NCBI RefSeq assembly: GCF_018861865.1
Contig: NZ_JAHLDV010000005.1
Location: forward strand, 62,001-126,000
Direction: 5' to 3'
DNA: 64,000 bases
From: Clostridium frigoris
Lineage (GTDB): Bacteria > Bacillota > Clostridia > Clostridiales > Clostridiaceae
Within the stretch, counting starts at the first letter, position 1. Every line of letters begins with the position of its first letter. The position numbers and the translations under genes are program-made. Shown piece by piece: positions 43,800-51,960 of the stretch. The notes beneath the pieces were generated by a model. That model saw only the letters and a list, made by a program, of their open reading frames with translations, was not told where the DNA came from and did no database searches.

Positions 43800-44444
43800 A
43801 TGAGAATACCAAATCATATCGGAATAATTCCCGATGGAAATAGAAGATGGTCCGTAGATAATGGTTTATCTAAAGACAAAGGATATACCTATGGATTAGA
43901 TCCTGGTCTATCTTTGTATAAGCTTTGCAAAGATGCAGGTGTAAAAGAAATAACTTATTACGGTTTTACTACAGATAATACCAAAAGACCAGCACTGCAA
44001 AGAGAAGCTTTTGTTAACGCTTGCGTAGATGCTGTAAAGCTTTTAAGTACACAGGATGCCGATTTATTAGTAGTAGGGAATTGTGATTCACCTATGTTTC
44101 CAAAAGAGTTACTTCCTTTTACTACGCGTAAAACCTTTGGCAAAGGCGGTATAAAAATAAATTTCCTAGTAAACTATGGGTGGGAATGGGATCTTAGTAA
44201 CCTCAACCAAAACAAAAGTAGCAAAAGGAGTAATATAATTAATTGTATCAAAACTAAAGATATTTCTAGAGTAGATTTAATTATTCGTTGGGGTGGTAGA
44301 CGTCGTCTTAGTGGTTTCTTACCAATACAGTCCATTTATTCTGATTTTTATATTATAGATGACCTTTGGCCTGATTTTAAATCTGAGCATTTAACTAACG
44401 CTTTAAATTGGTATGATCAGCAAGATGTAACCCTTGGTGGTTAA
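43800..44444 (+). CDS. Divergent cis-prenyltransferase (UppS-family)
   Basis: A 214-aa member of the undecaprenyl-diphosphate synthase family. The catalytic DGN is present in IGIIPDGNRRWSVDNG (about 8-23) and the C-terminal block DLIIRWGGRRRLSGFLPIQS plus IYSDFYIIDDLWPDF is homologous to the RTSGExRLSNFLLWQ...YSE...WPdF region. The Gly-Glu pair of the canonical enzyme is replaced by Gly-Arg, and the chain is about 25 residues shorter. It probably binds prenyl diphosphates, but may make a different chain length or substrate. Clostridia usually have a second, canonical uppS elsewhere. Confidence 0.82.
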   Translation: MRIPNHIGIIPDGNRRWSVDNGLSKDKGYTYGLDPGLSLYKLCKDAGVKEITYYGFTTDNTKRPALQREAFVNACVDAVKLLSTQDADLLVVGNCDSPMFPKELLPFTTRKTFGKGGIKINFLVNYGWEWDLSNLNQNKSSKRSNIINCIKTKDISRVDLIIRWGGRRRLSGFLPIQSIYSDFYIIDDLWPDFKSEHLTNALNWYDQQDVTLGG

Positions 44445-44459
44445 TTTTATATTTTCTAT

Positions 44460-44498
44460 ATAGATATAGGTCTAAAACAAACTATATCTATTTTTTTA
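44460..44498 (+). terminator. Terminator of the UppS-like gene
   Basis: A 10-bp perfect stem ATAGATATAG with its complement (44460-44469 and 44482-44491), followed by TTTTTT. Confidence 0.85.
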
Positions 44499-44573
44499 TG
44501 CACTAAAATATGCTATTATTAATGAAATAATATTTTTAAACTTACATAATATTATTTCATCAAAGGAGCTCTT

Positions 44574-44747
44574 ATGGTTATTAAAAAAATAAATTGTTGT
44601 AAATGCATATATTACTATATTACTTGGGATCCAGCTTACCCTAAAGGATGTAAACTTTATGGTTTTAAATCTGCAACTTTACCTTCCATATTAGTAAAAC
44701 AATCATCTGGGATAGCTTGTGCTAAATTTACACCAAAGGTAAAGTAA
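44574..44747 (+). CDS. Cysteine-rich 57-aa small protein
   Basis: A short protein with cysteines in NCCKCIYYY (three Cys), PKGCKLYG and GIACAKF. It has TWDPAYPKGCKLYGFK, which looks like a conserved zinc-binding mini-domain of a kind often seen in clostridia, though I cannot give a family name. The ATG follows AAAGGAGCTC with good spacing. It lies 129 bp downstream of the UppS-like gene and is separated from it by that gene's terminator. Confidence 0.72.
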   Translation: MVIKKINCCKCIYYYITWDPAYPKGCKLYGFKSATLPSILVKQSSGIACAKFTPKVK

Positions 44748-44852
44748 GTAAGTGTTTTATGGTACCTGCTAATAAAATTACAAATTAAGGCACATAAATA
44801 AAACTTTATACTATTATAACTTTGATTATATACGCTGTGCCCTAATTAAATG

Positions 44853-45068
44853 TTAATCTATAACTTTATTATTTTGATCAACTACCTCATATGCGTAAGC
44901 CTGAATTTCTTCTTGCCTTATTGTCCCATCACCATTAATTCCTGTAACTATAGTGGGTATATTTACTAACTTACTTTCTATACCTTCGATTTTTACATAT
45001 CTGTCTAGACCATCCTTAAGTTTTTCACATTCTTCTTGTCCTAATTGTCGCCCCTTTACACTTCTCAA
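44853..45068 (-). CDS. Small hypothetical protein with possible EF-hand-like turn
   Basis: A 71-aa soluble, acidic protein I do not recognise. It starts with TTG, 9 bp after GAGGAG; the nearer ATG is in another frame. The segment VTGINGDGTIRQEE has the spacing of a turn rich in Asn-Gly-Asp-Gly, similar to one half of a calcium loop, but a single loop without helices around it is weak evidence. The end (YAYEVVDQNNKVID) is beta-like. It is monocistronic. Confidence 0.6.
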   Translation of the reverse strand: MRSVKGRQLGQEECEKLKDGLDRYVKIEGIESKLVNIPTIVTGINGDGTIRQEEIQAYAYEVVDQNNKVID

Positions 45069-45210
45069 AATTCATCACTCCTCTCGAATATTAGGATTTT
45101 CATTTACAGTAAATATATACTTTGTAGATTTTAGAAACACTTTTCAGAAAAAAATAATGATAATAATATAGTATTGATAAAAAACATAAAATTTATCCTC
45201 AAAAAAATAG

Positions 45211-45229
45211 AAACGCCTATTAAGCGTTT
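45211..45229 (-). terminator. Terminator of the 220-aa protein gene
   Basis: A 6-bp stem AAACGC/GCGTTT (45211-45216 and 45224-45229) with a 7-nt loop, followed on the minus strand by CTATTTTTTT. It is about 100 bp past the stop codon of the gene at 45334. Confidence 0.7.
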
Positions 45230-45333
45230 TTAATATAACTTTAAAATTCTGATTTTCAAAAAATTATTACAATGTATAAAACACTACTTCTATTCCATGA
45301 ATAGATTAATAAGTATTATGTCCATCTTTATAC

Positions 45334-45996
45334 CTACTTTCTTATAATTTGATTGACCCCAATTATACCATTATGTTTTAAGTTTCTAATGAAATTATAA
45401 GTATATTCACCATTTGAATTCTCAACAAATGCTTTAATCCATTCATGTCTAAGGTTATAAAATATATTTACATCTCCCTCTACTGTTTCCCAATAGCTTT
45501 TATGAATGCAACTTGTAGTTTCCCATTCAAATATATCATCTTCAGATTTTATAGGTCTTGTTACTCTATCACAAGGCATACCTTCTAACAAGTAATTATT
45601 AAGTGCATTAAATACATCTTCTGGATTTTTCGACATTTCTTTTGCTCTTGAAATCTCTCCCACGATTTCACCTTGCTTCACGAAACATTCATGTGCAATA
45701 ACCTCTGCTTCTGTTTCATTTTTTTTAGTCATTTCTGTTATTATAAATGCTATTCTCGTTTCAGCTTTTTTGATTTTATCCTGAAGCCAACCATGAATAT
45801 TAGATACGTCAATTATATCCTCGATGCTTTTGCTTGTGTCTATTGGACTACCATAAACCAGTGATTTTTCAATAACATCCTTTGCATTATCACCGTATTT
45901 ATCTATATAAACTTTTTTTAAGTTTGACTCTAAATCTTCTGCCAATAAAATCTTACTAAATATCCACGTGTGGATTGGTGCTAAAAAAGCGCTCAT
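45334..45996 (-). CDS. Conserved-type hypothetical protein
   Basis: A 220-aa soluble protein that opens SAFLAPIHTWIFSKILLAEDLE, a start I associate with a group of uncharacterised clostridial proteins. It is helical and contains three Cys/His-rich sites (VIAHECFVKQGE, MPCDRVTR, TTSCIHKSYWETVEGD), which could be metal or substrate contacts. The last third ends HEWIKAFVENSNGEYTY. No transmembrane helix is present. The ribosome site is TGGAGGAAT and the gene is monocistronic with a terminator. Function unknown. Confidence 0.7.
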   Translation of the reverse strand: MSAFLAPIHTWIFSKILLAEDLESNLKKVYIDKYGDNAKDVIEKSLVYGSPIDTSKSIEDIIDVSNIHGWLQDKIKKAETRIAFIITEMTKKNETEAEVIAHECFVKQGEIVGEISRAKEMSKNPEDVFNALNNYLLEGMPCDRVTRPIKSEDDIFEWETTSCIHKSYWETVEGDVNIFYNLRHEWIKAFVENSNGEYTYNFIRNLKHNGIIGVNQIIRK

Positions 45997-46113
45997 TATT
46001 ATTCCTCCAATATTTATTGTTTAATTTACAAATCTATATCTCAATAATACTGTATATAAAATAAACTTACGGTAACCTACGTTACAATTTTATATAATAT
46101 TTCATCCAAAAAA

Positions 46114-46142
46114 ATAAAGAGAGCATAAAATACTCTCTTTAT
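46114..46142 (-). terminator. Terminator of the 41-aa peptide gene
   Basis: A 10-bp stem ATAAAGAGAG with its complement around a 9-nt loop, with a run of seven T on the minus strand after it. Confidence 0.8.
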
Positions 46143-46195
46143 AATCCATCTTTTATTAAACTTAACTATCGCTTTCACTTGTTAAATAAGTTTAA

Positions 46196-46321
46196 TTATT
46201 CATCAAATCTTATTGCTGATTTACGTTTTTCCTTTTTCATATCAGATTCTTCAATAATCTCTGGCTTTTTAGATTTATTATCCTTTTTCTTAGCTGGTGT
46301 ACTCATTTCTTTATATGGCAT
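46196..46321 (-). CDS. Basic 41-aa peptide
   Basis: A short, highly charged peptide: PYKEMSTPAKKKDNKSKK followed by an acidic hinge (EIIEESD) and another basic end (KKEKRKSAIRFDE). An AAAGGGGTG ribosome site is 5 bp before the ATG and a strong terminator follows, which supports translation. It is located upstream of the long intergenic stretch to 45997 and downstream of the M23 gene. No family is recognised; it is a typical low-complexity short protein of unknown role. Confidence 0.5.
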   Translation of the reverse strand: MPYKEMSTPAKKKDNKSKKPEIIEESDMKKEKRKSAIRFDE

Positions 46322-46382
46322 AAACTCACCCCTTTATAAAGTATTTTTCACTTTTAATATAATTTTATTCATATATTTATTT

Positions 46383-47372
46383 TCACCTTATATATTTTTC
46401 AGGATTTTTAGGTTCTCCATTCACTCTTAGTTCAAAATGCAGATGTGGACCTGTACTATGCCCCGTGCTTCCTACCTCTCCTATTTTCATGCCTTCCTTT
46501 ACTATATCACCTTTTTTCACAACAATAACACTACAATGTGCATACATGGTTTCTATGCCACAACCATTATTAATCTTTATTACATTACCATATCCATCTT
46601 CCCACGCTGAATAAGTAATAGTGCCATCTAATACGGCATCTATTGATTCCCCAAAATTTGCGGCTATATCAATTCCTTTATGCATTTTTCCCCATCGTGT
46701 TCCAAACCCTGAACTTATATGGCCTCTTGATGGACTAGTTATTGATTCAGATTGAAGTATTTTGATTTTTTTTATTCCACTGTTTACTTCTTTAACCGTT
46801 ATTAATGGTGTTTTATCTTTGATGTTATATTGTGCTATTTCACTAATAATTTCTGAGTTTTCATGCAAACTTCCTATTTTAACTTTAACTGGTTCATAAC
46901 TAATTTTATTTTCTACATTTGTTTTTAAAGTTTTAGTTAATTTTGCTCTCTTATAATCATCTTGCATAGAATTAAGAATTGCTTTCCCTTGCTTTTCAGA
47001 TGTTACATCTGCAACTTTTCTATTATCCGATTTCATTAAAAATGCATCAACTACTATATTAAATTTTTTTAACATAACTTTTTTGAGTTCATCATTATTC
47101 ATAAAACTATCAGCATCATCCACTTTTACTTTAGTTAAAGTAAAATCTTCTATTATTGTAGCGTTACTATATTTCGATTTGAGCTCACTTTTAAACTCCC
47201 TATATGTTTTATTAAAGTCTATCCTACTTTTTACAAAAGTAATAGTATTTCCTCCTCTGGAAACTTTATATCCATAAAATTTGTATACATTAAAATATAA
47301 AATTGTAGTAGTAAGTATCATTGTTGTAAGTAACACAAAAATAACACTTTTGTTTCGTCTTAAAGTATTCAA
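46383..47372 (-). CDS. Membrane-anchored M23 peptidoglycan endopeptidase
   Basis: A 329-aa protein with an N-terminal membrane helix (about 9-28) and an outer region ending in an LytM/M23 domain. Zinc ligands are in KMHKGIDIAANFGES (His, Asp) and the distal HLHFEL (His-x-His) motif; the intervening DGYGNVIKINNG and METMYAHC-type GIETMYAHCSV segment are typical. It cleaves peptide cross-links in peptidoglycan or acts as a scaffold. The central 150 residues resemble SpoIVFA/SpoIIQ-like stalks. Start is TTG with an ATAGGAGGT site. All ligands are intact. Confidence 0.93.
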   Translation of the reverse strand: MNTLRRNKSVIFVLLTTMILTTTILYFNVYKFYGYKVSRGGNTITFVKSRIDFNKTYREFKSELKSKYSNATIIEDFTLTKVKVDDADSFMNNDELKKVMLKKFNIVVDAFLMKSDNRKVADVTSEKQGKAILNSMQDDYKRAKLTKTLKTNVENKISYEPVKVKIGSLHENSEIISEIAQYNIKDKTPLITVKEVNSGIKKIKILQSESITSPSRGHISSGFGTRWGKMHKGIDIAANFGESIDAVLDGTITYSAWEDGYGNVIKINNGCGIETMYAHCSVIVVKKGDIVKEGMKIGEVGSTGHSTGPHLHFELRVNGEPKNPEKYIR

Positions 47373-47604
47373 TATTATACCTCCTATAACATTTACTTAA
47401 TATACCCTTTTTTACCACATATTAAACAATATTTAAATATTCTTTTATTTATATTTTTAACTATATGGTATACTATAGGTTGAATAATAAAATTTTTATA
47501 GACTAAAATGTAGTGTATACTTTATTGTTTACGCTATATAGATAAACTTAATTTTAGATGTTAAAATAATAATTTTAAAATATAAAAAGGAAGGTAGTGA
47601 CTTT

Positions 47605-48591
47605 ATGAGCACTTTCATGTTTAAAAATGAAAATTATAAATATACTCCTGTGAGTAATATTTTTATAGATAAGTTTATGCCTAAAGCTAGAGGAGAATTT
47701 GTTAAAGTTTATCTTCTCGGACTAAAATATTGTACTTCTGGAGAAATAGGTGCTACTTCTTCAGTAATAGCAAATACACTCGGACTTCTAGAAACTGATG
47801 TTGTTAATGCTTGGAGCTACTGGAACGATGAAAACATAATTAAAATGACTCCCATTGATAATATGGGTAATTTTAATATTGAATTTTTAGACCTGTTAGA
47901 TGTTCCAGATGAGAATATACAAAATATAAATTTACTCAAGGAATTAAACAACTCTTCAATAAAAGGCATGCTACAGGATATTGAAAAACTATTAGCCAAA
48001 CCATTGTCACCAAAAGAAATGACAATGTACCTAAGTTGGCAAAAAGATTATAATTTCCCCCCAGAATTAATACTTCTATTAATTCAATATTGCGTGTCAA
48101 AAGGTAAAGTTGATTATAGGTACATTGAAACCATTGCCATTGCATGGCATGATGCGGATATTAAAAATATTGAAGACGCCCAATCTTATATAAAGAAACA
48201 CGAAGATAAATGGATAAATATTAGAAAAATATTAAATTATTTAGGGATTAAAGCTCCTGATATAATGAAACCTCAAGAGCAAATACTAGATAAATGGCTA
48301 AATGTTTATAAATTTTCTCTAGAAATTATATTTAAAGCTTGTGATATTTGTTTTGATAGACTTAGCAGAGCCGATTTTAAATATATTGATGGAATTCTAA
48401 ATAGTTGGTTTAAAGATGGCATAAACTCCTTAGAGGATATAGAAAAGAAAGATAAAAAACATGCGATTACTAGCAAACGCAATACTGCTGGTGGTAAACC
48501 TGCTAAAGGTAGTTTTAATGATTATGAACAAAGAGCTTATGATTTTGATGAACTAGAAAAAAAACTACTAGGATGGGATAAAAATGATTAA
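47605..48591 (+). CDS. DnaD-domain primosome protein
   Basis: A 328-aa DnaD-type replication initiation protein. The N-terminal winged-helix part (about 15-85) has FIDKFMPKARGEFVKVYLLGLKYC-like elements, and the DnaD_2/DnaD-like domain occupies about 120-300, with LSPKEMTMYLSWQKDYNFPPELILLLIQYC and WHDADIKNIEDAQSYIKKHE. DnaD bends DNA and recruits the DnaI/DnaC loader and DnaB helicase at origins. The downstream DnaC-like gene overlaps by 8 bp. A GAAGGTAGTG site precedes the ATG. Confidence 0.92.
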   Translation: MSTFMFKNENYKYTPVSNIFIDKFMPKARGEFVKVYLLGLKYCTSGEIGATSSVIANTLGLLETDVVNAWSYWNDENIIKMTPIDNMGNFNIEFLDLLDVPDENIQNINLLKELNNSSIKGMLQDIEKLLAKPLSPKEMTMYLSWQKDYNFPPELILLLIQYCVSKGKVDYRYIETIAIAWHDADIKNIEDAQSYIKKHEDKWINIRKILNYLGIKAPDIMKPQEQILDKWLNVYKFSLEIIFKACDICFDRLSRADFKYIDGILNSWFKDGINSLEDIEKKDKKHAITSKRNTAGGKPAKGSFNDYEQRAYDFDELEKKLLGWDKND

Positions 48592-49570
48592 AGGATATCA
48601 GACCAAAATATTAGGTATGTATGATGAAATAAGACAAAAAGAAGAATCTGACTATAGAAACAGAAAAATTCATATAGAAAAAACGCATCCTGAAATTATT
48701 GAAATAGATCGAAAAATAGGTAGGTTATGTATTGAGTTATCCATTAGTGCATTGAAGAGTATTGATAATAGAGAAGGGTATTTACATAATTTAAAAGAAA
48801 AAATAATGGATCTAAGAGTAAAAAAATCTGAACTATTAGTCTCTAATGGATTTGACATGGAATACTTGAATTTACATTATAGATGTAATAAATGCCGCGA
48901 CACTGGATTTATTGGAAACACTAAATGTTCTTGCTTCAAACAAAAGGTTGTTGATGTTTATTATACTGGATCTGAATTAAAAAACATGCTAAAAACTCAT
49001 AATTTTGATAATTTTAAATTAGATTATTATCCTTCTAGAAAAAGTGAACTCCAATCAGAGTCACCAAAAAAGAATATGGAAAAAATTCTATCTAAATCTA
49101 TGAACTTTTTAAAAAACTTCCATACAAGTGATGAAAACCTGTTGTTTTATGGAAGTTCTGGAACAGGAAAAACTTTTCTGTCTCATTGCATTACAAAAGA
49201 ATTAATTGATAAAGGTTCTTTTGTAGTGTATAGGACTGCCGAGGAATTAATAAGGGCCTTAAAAGATATTAGGTTTAATAACAATAGTTCTTTAGAAGAA
49301 TTACTAATAGATTGTGACTTACTTATTATTGACGATTTAGGTACTGAGCAACTTTCAGATTTTAATAAAGCTGAAATGTTTAACTTACTTAACACTAAAT
49401 TATTAAAACAAAAAAAAATGTTAGTTTCCACTAATTTAACTCTTGAGAGCTTACTTAAAACCTATTCTGAAAGAATAACTTCTAGATTAATGGGCAATTT
49501 TACACTTTGTAAATTTTTTGGGGATGATATAAGAATAAAGAAAAATTTAAATAAATCTAAACATTATTAA
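48584..49570 (+). CDS. DnaC/DnaI-like helicase loader ATPase
   Basis: A 328-aa AAA+ ATPase. A zinc motif in the N-terminal half reads RCNKCRDTGFIGNTKCSCFKQ (CxxC...CxC), then Walker A LLFYGSSGTGKTFLSHC (about 187-203), Walker B LLIIDDLGTEQ (about 248) and the sensor NLTLESLLKTYSERITSRL. It resembles Bacillus DnaI, which opens the DnaB ring for loading. Its start overlaps the end of the DnaD gene, giving a loading pair in one transcript; the helicase gene itself is at 62757. Confidence 0.94.
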   Translation: MIKGYQTKILGMYDEIRQKEESDYRNRKIHIEKTHPEIIEIDRKIGRLCIELSISALKSIDNREGYLHNLKEKIMDLRVKKSELLVSNGFDMEYLNLHYRCNKCRDTGFIGNTKCSCFKQKVVDVYYTGSELKNMLKTHNFDNFKLDYYPSRKSELQSESPKKNMEKILSKSMNFLKNFHTSDENLLFYGSSGTGKTFLSHCITKELIDKGSFVVYRTAEELIRALKDIRFNNNSSLEELLIDCDLLIIDDLGTEQLSDFNKAEMFNLLNTKLLKQKKMLVSTNLTLESLLKTYSERITSRLMGNFTLCKFFGDDIRIKKNLNKSKHY

Positions 49571-49578
49571 TTAATAAC

Positions 49579-49622
49579 AAAGTACATATTACCATAAATG
49601 CTTTTATGGTAATATGTACTTT
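49579..49622 (+). terminator. Terminator of the dnaD-dnaC pair
   Basis: A perfect 20-bp stem (49579-49598 with 49603-49622) with a 4-nt loop. It is just 9 bp after the DnaC stop codon. Confidence 0.85.
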
Positions 49623-49686
49623 CTATTATTAAACCATCTTTCTTTTGGAATGTTCATATACTATAATAATCTTTTATCAAATCAAA

Positions 49687-49716
49687 AAAAGTACTAAACA
49701 AATGTTTAGTACTTTT
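49687..49716 (-). terminator. Terminator of the tRNA array
   Basis: A 13-bp stem (49687-49699 with 49704-49716), 4-nt loop. On the minus strand it is directly followed by TTTTTTT. It begins 5 bp after the end of the last tRNA. Confidence 0.88.
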
Positions 49717-49720
49717 CTGA

Positions 49721-49792
49721 AGCTAGCAATAGGAATCGAACCTACAACCTGCTGATTACAAGTCAGCTGCTCTACCGTTGAGCCATGCTAGC
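49721..49792 (-). tRNA. tRNA-Thr (anticodon TGT), no encoded CCA
   Basis: A full cloverleaf with 7-bp acceptor stem GCTAGCA/TGCTAGC, anticodon loop CTTGTAA, and T-loop TTCGATT. The discriminator base is T. The next bases are TCAG, so CCA is not encoded here, unlike in the duplicate copy at 50061-50135. Confidence 0.95.
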
Positions 49793-49799
49793 AAAAATA

Positions 49800-49876
49800 T
49801 GGCGACTCAGAAGGGACTCGGACCCTCGACCTCTGCCGTGACAGGGCAGCACTCTAACCAACTGAGCTACTGAGCC
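49800..49876 (-). tRNA. tRNA-Asp (anticodon GTC)
   Basis: A standard cloverleaf. Anticodon loop CTGTCAC closed by CTGCC/GGCAG; acceptor GGCTCAG/CTGAGTC with one G-T pair; discriminator G; CCA encoded. Identical in sequence to the copy at 50145-50221. Confidence 0.96.
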
Positions 49877-49881
49877 ATATA

Positions 49882-49957
49882 TGGTGGGAACAACAGGGTT
49901 CGAACCTGTGACCCTCTGCTTGTAAGGCAGATGCTCTCCCAGCTGAGCTATGCTCCC
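49882..49957 (-). tRNA. tRNA-Val (anticodon TAC)
   Basis: A standard cloverleaf. Anticodon loop CTTACAA with stem TCTGC/GCAGA; acceptor GGGAGCA/TGTTCCC; discriminator A; CCA encoded. It lies 5 bp from the Asp gene. Confidence 0.96.
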
Positions 49958-49970
49958 ATATATGTTTTGT

Positions 49971-50045
49971 TGGTGACTCCTAGGGGAATTGAACCCCTGT
50001 TACCACCGTGAAAGGGTGGTGTCTTAACCGCTTGACCAAGGAGCC
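49971..50045 (-). tRNA. tRNA-Glu (anticodon TTC)
   Basis: A standard cloverleaf. Anticodon loop CTTTCAC closed by CCACC/GGTGG; acceptor GGCTCCT/AGGAGTC; discriminator A; CCA encoded. Confidence 0.96.
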
Positions 50046-50060
50046 TTATTAAGTTTTAAA

Positions 50061-50135
50061 TGGAGCTAGCAATAGGAATTGAACCTACAACCTGCTGATT
50101 ACAAGTCAGCTGCTCTACCGTTGAGCCATGCTAGC
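50061..50135 (-). tRNA. tRNA-Thr (anticodon TGT), CCA encoded
   Basis: Same as the tRNA-Thr at 49721-49792 except for one base in the T-loop (TTCAATT here), and the 3' CCA is encoded. Confidence 0.96.
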
Positions 50136-50144
50136 TAATGAAAA

Positions 50145-50221
50145 TGGCGACTCAGAAGGGACTCGGACCCTCGACCTCTGCCGTGACAGGGCAGCACTCT
50201 AACCAACTGAGCTACTGAGCC
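50145..50221 (-). tRNA. tRNA-Asp (anticodon GTC)
   Basis: A second copy of the Asp gene, with the same sequence as 49800-49876 and CCA encoded. Confidence 0.96.
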
Positions 50222-50226
50222 ATATA

Positions 50227-50302
50227 TGGTGGGAACAACAGGGTTCGAACCTGTGACCCTCTGCTTGTAAGGCAGATGCTCTCCCAGCTGAGCTATGCTC
50301 CC
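50227..50302 (-). tRNA. tRNA-Val (anticodon TAC)
   Basis: A second copy of the Val gene, with the same sequence as 49882-49957 and CCA encoded. Confidence 0.96.
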
Positions 50303-50315
50303 ATATATGTTTTAG

Positions 50316-50390
50316 TGGTGACTCCTAGGGGAATTGAACCCCTGTTACCACCGTGAAAGGGTGGTGTCTTAACCGCTTGACCAAGGAGCC
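50316..50390 (-). tRNA. tRNA-Glu (anticodon TTC)
   Basis: A second copy of the Glu gene, and the first gene transcribed in the array. Same sequence as 49971-50045, with CCA encoded. The consensus promoter is about 57 bp upstream. Confidence 0.96.
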
Positions 50391-50446
50391 ATAGTCGTTG
50401 TCACTTTATTAATTATGTAGTTGGGTCTCGCAACCCGACATAGACT

Positions 50447-50475
50447 ATAATACCCAATTTATCTTAGTGTGTCAA
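50447..50475 (-). promoter_or_regulatory. Consensus promoter of the tRNA array
   Basis: On the minus strand: -35 TTGACA (50470-50475), 17-bp spacer, -10 TATTAT (50447-50452). A small hairpin GTTGGGT/ACCCGAC lies between the start site and the first tRNA. The rest of 50391-50719 is AT-rich and holds only the upstream region of the next gene. Confidence 0.8.
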
Positions 50476-50719
50476 CATGTTTTCTTGTTTTTTTCATTCT
50501 TTTTTTTTAATATGCTGCTTAACTCTAGTGGTTCCAACGGTTTAACCCACAAATAAAAATTATAGTTTTTTTTGATATATTCCTATTCATTACTAAATTT
50601 ATGGACATATTAAATGATTTATATAAAATTCATGTTCATCTTAATCATTTTAGGGTAAAATTATAATCAAACAATTTATATTTTATAAACATAATTTTTT
50701 CTCGAAGGGAGAGATTTTT

Positions 50720-51952
50720 TTGAAACATTCTCTTATAATAGTTGGCGGAGGCGCTTCCGGTCTAACAGCTGCTCTTATAGCCAAGGATTTTGGTATAGAT
50801 GTAGCGATAATTGAAGGAAGCGACAGAATTGGCAAAAAAATATTAACTACCGGTAACGGTAGATGTAACATTAGTAATGATCATATAAATAATGATAGAT
50901 ACCATAGTGATAACCCTGGTTTCTTTACAAACACCCTAAATTCTTTTTCTTCATCGGATACTATAGCTTTTTTCGCCTCTTTGGGCATACCTTTGGTGAC
51001 CGTAGATGGAGGTAAAATGTTTCCTATGTCAATGCAAGCCTCATCAGTTCTTGATATATTAAGGTTTGCTCTAGACGAAAAAAATATTCCTGTCTATACA
51101 AACACTAAAGCTAAGGAAATCAATAAAACTAAGAATGGTTTTAGAATTTCCAGCTCCGATAATAGTATATATGAATGTGACAGGTTGATTATTGCAACCG
51201 GTGGCAAATGTGCCCCTAAAACAGGTTCTGACGGCTCCGGCTATACATTGGCAAGACAATTGGGTCACAATGTACTTCCTCAATTACCTGCCCTTGTACA
51301 GCTTAAATTAAACTATAGTAGATTAAAAGCTTTATCTGGAGTAAAATTTGATGGTTATGGAGAAATATTTATAAATGGTTTATGTATTCAAAAGGAATTT
51401 GGAGAAATACTCTTTACGGACTACGGTATTTCTGGACCTCCAATACTTCAACTTAGTAGAACTGCAGCTTATGGCTTATCAAAAAAGAATAAAGTTTCTT
51501 TAAAAATTGATATGTTACCACATATCAGCCGCGAAGATTTACCACAATTTTTAAGCAAACATTGGTCATTATTTGAAAGTCGCGACCTTTGTGATTCATT
51601 TATCGGTATAATTCACAAGAAAATGATTCCAATAGTTTTAAAAGAAGCCAAAATAGAAGATATGCACAAACCTTGCTACGACTTGGATCAAATAGAAAAA
51701 AAAGCTATTTATGATTTGCTTAAACATTGGCAATTTGAAGTATCAGGCACTAATTCTTTTTCAAATGCTCAAGTCACTGCAGGAGGCATAAATACAAAAG
51801 AAATTAATCCTCAAACTCTAGAATCTAACATTATAAAGGGCCTATTCTTTTCAGGTGAAATATTAGATGTTGATGGTGATTGCGGTGGTTTTAACCTTCA
51901 ATGGGCGTGGAGTTCTGGTGCTGTCGCAGGCAAAAATGCTTCCAAAAGATAG
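50720..51952 (+). CDS. HI0933-like FAD-dependent oxidoreductase
   Basis: A 410-aa flavoprotein. The FAD motif is IVGGGASGLTAALIAKDFG (about 5-23), followed by IGKKILTTGNGRCNISND and GGKMFPMSMQASSVLDIL, which define the HI0933/YhiN group. A second dinucleotide segment is RLIIATGGKCAPKTGSDGSG, and the C-terminal ITAGGINxxEI-like segment (VTAGGINTKEINPQTLES, then GLFFSGEILDVDGDCGGFNLQWAW) binds the flavin. The natural substrate is unknown. The start is TTG after GAAGGGAGAG. A palindromic element begins 9 bp after the stop. Confidence 0.92.
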   Translation: MKHSLIIVGGGASGLTAALIAKDFGIDVAIIEGSDRIGKKILTTGNGRCNISNDHINNDRYHSDNPGFFTNTLNSFSSSDTIAFFASLGIPLVTVDGGKMFPMSMQASSVLDILRFALDEKNIPVYTNTKAKEINKTKNGFRISSSDNSIYECDRLIIATGGKCAPKTGSDGSGYTLARQLGHNVLPQLPALVQLKLNYSRLKALSGVKFDGYGEIFINGLCIQKEFGEILFTDYGISGPPILQLSRTAAYGLSKKNKVSLKIDMLPHISREDLPQFLSKHWSLFESRDLCDSFIGIIHKKMIPIVLKEAKIEDMHKPCYDLDQIEKKAIYDLLKHWQFEVSGTNSFSNAQVTAGGINTKEINPQTLESNIIKGLFFSGEILDVDGDCGGFNLQWAWSSGAVAGKNASKR

Positions 51953-51960
51953 TCTTAGTG

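Larger units (their letters stand above)
49721..50390 (-). repeat. Tandem duplication of a four-tRNA unit
   Basis: Two copies of Glu-Val-Asp-Thr in transcription order. The tRNA genes are nearly identical between copies (one base changed in Thr), and short spacers differ a little. It looks like a recent unequal duplication of a ~325-bp unit. Confidence 0.9.

Noticed and set aside
49687-50390. CRISPR-like repetition
   Set aside because: The repeats are tRNA genes with full cloverleaf structure, not a short regularly spaced repeat array.
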